From positions 1 to 7,402 of the forward strand of contig JBECKV010000211.1 of NCBI GenBank assembly GCA_040235495.1: a stretch of DNA of 7,402 nucleotides. The letters run 5' to 3'. The notes under the pieces were generated by a model. That model was not told where the DNA came from, did not search any database, and saw nothing but the letters and a program-made list of their open reading frames with translations. Position 1 is the first letter of the stretch. Every line of letters begins with the position of its first letter. Below are positions 5,806 through 7,402 of the stretch, one piece after another. This DNA is from HB2-32-21 sp040235495 (GTDB lineage Bacteria; Pseudomonadota; Gammaproteobacteria; Pseudomonadales; Porticoccaceae). The translations under genes and the position numbers were made by a program.

Positions 5806-7191
5806 ATGCAACAGACACTGGAAGATTTTTACAAGGTGGTCAGGGCCGCTGGCGTAAATATCTCGCCCTCGGACAGCATCGAGACCAGTCGCATGGTACC
5901 GCTGGTCGGCTTTCGCAACCGCTCCATCCTGCGCAGCGCTTTCCAGGTGAGCCTGGCTAAATCCCTGCCCGAGCAGGACATCGTCGGCGAGTGTTTCGAT
6001 CAATTCTTCCGCTTCAAGGCCTTCGATACCATCGAGCAACTGGGGCATAAGCAGAAGAACTCTCCCAGCGCCAATGCCGACGAGGCCATCCCCGTGCCCG
6101 CCGACGCCTACAAGGGCGACCAGCCGCTGGCAAAAATGCTGCTTGATCGCGATGCCGCCTCGCTGAGCGTGGAAATGAAAAAAGCCGCCCGGGAGGTGGG
6201 GCTCACCGATATCTGGTTTTTCACCCAGAAAAGCCTCTATGCGCAGCAGATCATGCAGAAGATGGGCCTGCGCGACCTGCAGAATGAAATAGCCGCGGCC
6301 ACCGGCCAGGGCGACTGCCCCGAGGGTCAGGGCCTGGCGGAATCACTGCGCCAGGCCAAGGATTATCTGGCCGAACAGGTGCGGGACTTCGTCGAGCAGC
6401 AACTGTCGATGTACGGGAAAAACGCCGCTCGCAACCTGCGTGAGGAGCACTTGCAGAGCGCCAAGCTATCCAATATCGAGCAGCGCGACTTCCACATCAT
6501 GCATCATCTGGTGCTGAAAATGGCCAAGCGCCTGAGCACTCAGTATTCGAAGAAGAAAAAGCGGGAAAATCGTGGTCAGCTGGATTTTCGTAAGACCCTG
6601 CGTCACAACGCCGCCTACGGTGGAGTGTTGTTCGAGACCTACTGGAAGACCAGGCAGATCGACAAACCGCGCCTGCTGGTGATGTGTGATGTCAGTGGCT
6701 CGGTGCAGGCCTATGCCCGCTTCCTGCTACTCTTTCTATACAGCCTGAACGACGTTATGCAGCGCATAGACAGCTATGTCTTCACCGGCAACCTGGTCGA
6801 TGTCAACGATATTTTCGACGACTATCCGGTGGAGCAGGCCATCGATGTCATTATGGAGCGTTACGGCCTGGGTGGCTCCGACTATGGCACCACCCTGCTG
6901 GACCTGGAGGACCGGTGCATGGACGACATCGACAATAAAACCACCGTGCTGATACTGGGTGATGCCCGCAATAACTTTCTCGCACCGCGCAGCGAAGTCA
7001 TGCAGCTGCTGCACAACCGGGCCAAGCGGGTTATCTGGCTGAACCCGGAGCCGGAGAACTTCTGGAAAACCGGCGATTCGGTCATGTACAAATACCGCCC
7101 CTACTGCCACCTGGCCAGCACCTGCAACACCCTGGAGCACCTCGAGCGCATGCTCGACAAGCTGCTCAAGGCCGCTACCGGTGCGGTTTAA
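5806..7191 (+). CDS. CoxE-type VWA-domain protein, partner of the MoxR ATPase
   Basis: The 461-residue product resembles CoxE-family proteins: an N-terminal helical region (about 1-250) followed by a von Willebrand factor A domain (about 287-455). The VWA metal site (MIDAS) is recognisable as DVSGS (295-299), a glycine-rich GGSDYGTT loop (356-363) and LGDARNN (384-390). The DxSxS and later Asp elements are intact, while the usual Thr of the middle element seems to be Ser358 or a shifted Thr362/363. A basic stretch STQYSKKKKRENRG (244-257) links the halves, and residues 85-105 look like a loose, charged insert. No signal peptide or membrane helix is seen, so it should act in the cytosol, where such proteins recognise a client and recruit the AAA+ motor. 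AGGA lies 7 nt before the ATG, a good ribosome-binding site, 19 nt after the MoxR-type gene. It is the last gene of the operon, followed at once by a hairpin terminator. No CO dehydrogenase genes are in the window, so the true client is unknown. Confidence 0.92.
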   Translation: MQQTLEDFYKVVRAAGVNISPSDSIETSRMVPLVGFRNRSILRSAFQVSLAKSLPEQDIVGECFDQFFRFKAFDTIEQLGHKQKNSPSANADEAIPVPADAYKGDQPLAKMLLDRDAASLSVEMKKAAREVGLTDIWFFTQKSLYAQQIMQKMGLRDLQNEIAAATGQGDCPEGQGLAESLRQAKDYLAEQVRDFVEQQLSMYGKNAARNLREEHLQSAKLSNIEQRDFHIMHHLVLKMAKRLSTQYSKKKKRENRGQLDFRKTLRHNAAYGGVLFETYWKTRQIDKPRLLVMCDVSGSVQAYARFLLLFLYSLNDVMQRIDSYVFTGNLVDVNDIFDDYPVEQAIDVIMERYGLGGSDYGTTLLDLEDRCMDDIDNKTTVLILGDARNNFLAPRSEVMQLLHNRAKRVIWLNPEPENFWKTGDSVMYKYRPYCHLASTCNTLEHLERMLDKLLKAATGAV

Positions 7192-7210
7192 GCCAGCTAG
7201 CGATACACAT

Positions 7211-7242
7211 AAAAAACGCCGGCAAATCGCCGGCGTTTTTTT
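7211..7242. terminator. Rho-independent terminator, probably bidirectional
   Basis: A GC-rich stem CGCCGGC (7217-7223) pairs perfectly with GCCGGCG (7229-7235) around the 5-base loop AAATC. It is flanked by six A's on the left (7211-7216) and seven T's on the right (7236-7242), so the stem can extend by A-T pairs and works on either strand. It lies 20 nt after the CoxE-type stop and 20 nt after the stop of the converging minus-strand gene, which is why I read it as serving both transcripts. Confidence 0.92.
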
Positions 7243-7261
7243 ATACCTTGCTTAATGAATC

Positions 7262-7402
7262 TTACATTTCGATGGGCAGCGAGTAGGAGACTACGAACTT
7301 CACATCTTCATCTACTGTCCCGGTACAACCTGTATCGTCTTTGTCGCAATCCTGCGAAACAACTTTACTGGCAGTAAAGGAGAGATTGTCATTAAAGGCG
7401 TA
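7262..7402 (-). CDS. C-terminal 46 residues of an unidentified, possibly exported beta-rich protein
   Basis: Only the last 46 codons and the TAA stop (7262-7264) are inside the window; the rest lies beyond the right edge. The frame is open from 7402 and stops just before the shared terminator, which supports a real gene end converging on the operon. The visible tail alternates polar and hydrophobic residues (NDNLSFTASKVVS, then DVKFVVSYSLPIEM at the end), as in beta-strands. Between the strands is a hydrophilic loop with two cysteines six residues apart and an Asp-rich centre (DCDKDDTGCTG). This pattern suits a periplasmic or outer-membrane beta protein, perhaps a TorF-like putative porin, but the terminal residue is Met rather than the aromatic residue usual for outer-membrane barrels. 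I do not recognise the family with confidence. Confidence 0.6.
   Translation of the reverse strand, partial: YAFNDNLSFTASKVVSQDCDKDDTGCTGTVDEDVKFVVSYSLPIEM

Noticed and set aside
6736..7140. 134-codon minus-strand open frame in the VWA gene
   Set aside because: It is antisense to the MIDAS-bearing VWA domain, with biased Val/Gln content typical of an antisense shadow.

Overview
The window looks like chromosomal DNA of a free-living gammaproteobacterium of moderately high GC. The evidence is a SmrA-type Smr protein, a large soluble PAS-PAS-PAS-GGDEF-EAL protein, a bacterial dodecin and gammaproteobacterial-style gene packing. No genus can be named from the sequence alone. I see no rRNA, tRNA, CRISPR array, insertion sequence, integrase or other mobile element. 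Every stretch longer than about 160 bases is coding.

Left part (1-3616, all minus strand): a dodecin gene cut by the left window edge (1-176). A 159-bp spacer follows, carrying a perfect AGCTCA-N3-TGAGCT inverted repeat and a 10-bp direct repeat. Then comes a c-di-GMP enzyme with three PAS sensor domains and intact GGDEF, inhibitory-site and EAL motifs (336-2882, TTG start), and upstream of it a SmrA-like Smr-domain protein (3020-3616).

Right part (3732-7191, plus strand): three genes run divergently from smr. They encode an acyl-CoA dehydrogenase-like protein that has lost the hallmark C-terminal residues, a MoxR/CoxD-type AAA+ ATPase, and a CoxE-type von Willebrand factor A (VWA) protein. 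Spacings of 36 and 19 nt and a strong hairpin terminator just after the third gene point to one operon. The 116-bp region between smr and this operon has -10-like elements facing both ways.

Right edge (7262-7402, minus strand): the last 46 codons of a gene converge on the same, probably bidirectional, terminator. The product looks beta-strand rich and exported but is not identified.

The most interesting unit is the ACAD-like/MoxR/CoxE operon. AAA+/VWA pairs of this kind are known as ATP-driven maturation or remodelling machines for metalloenzymes and other clients (CoxD-CoxE, CbbQ-CbbO, NorQ-NorD, RavA-ViaA). Here no such enzyme is visible. The only partner is an acyl-CoA dehydrogenase fold that appears catalytically dead, which suggests it may act as a client, adaptor or acyl/FAD sensor. 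That last step is inference.
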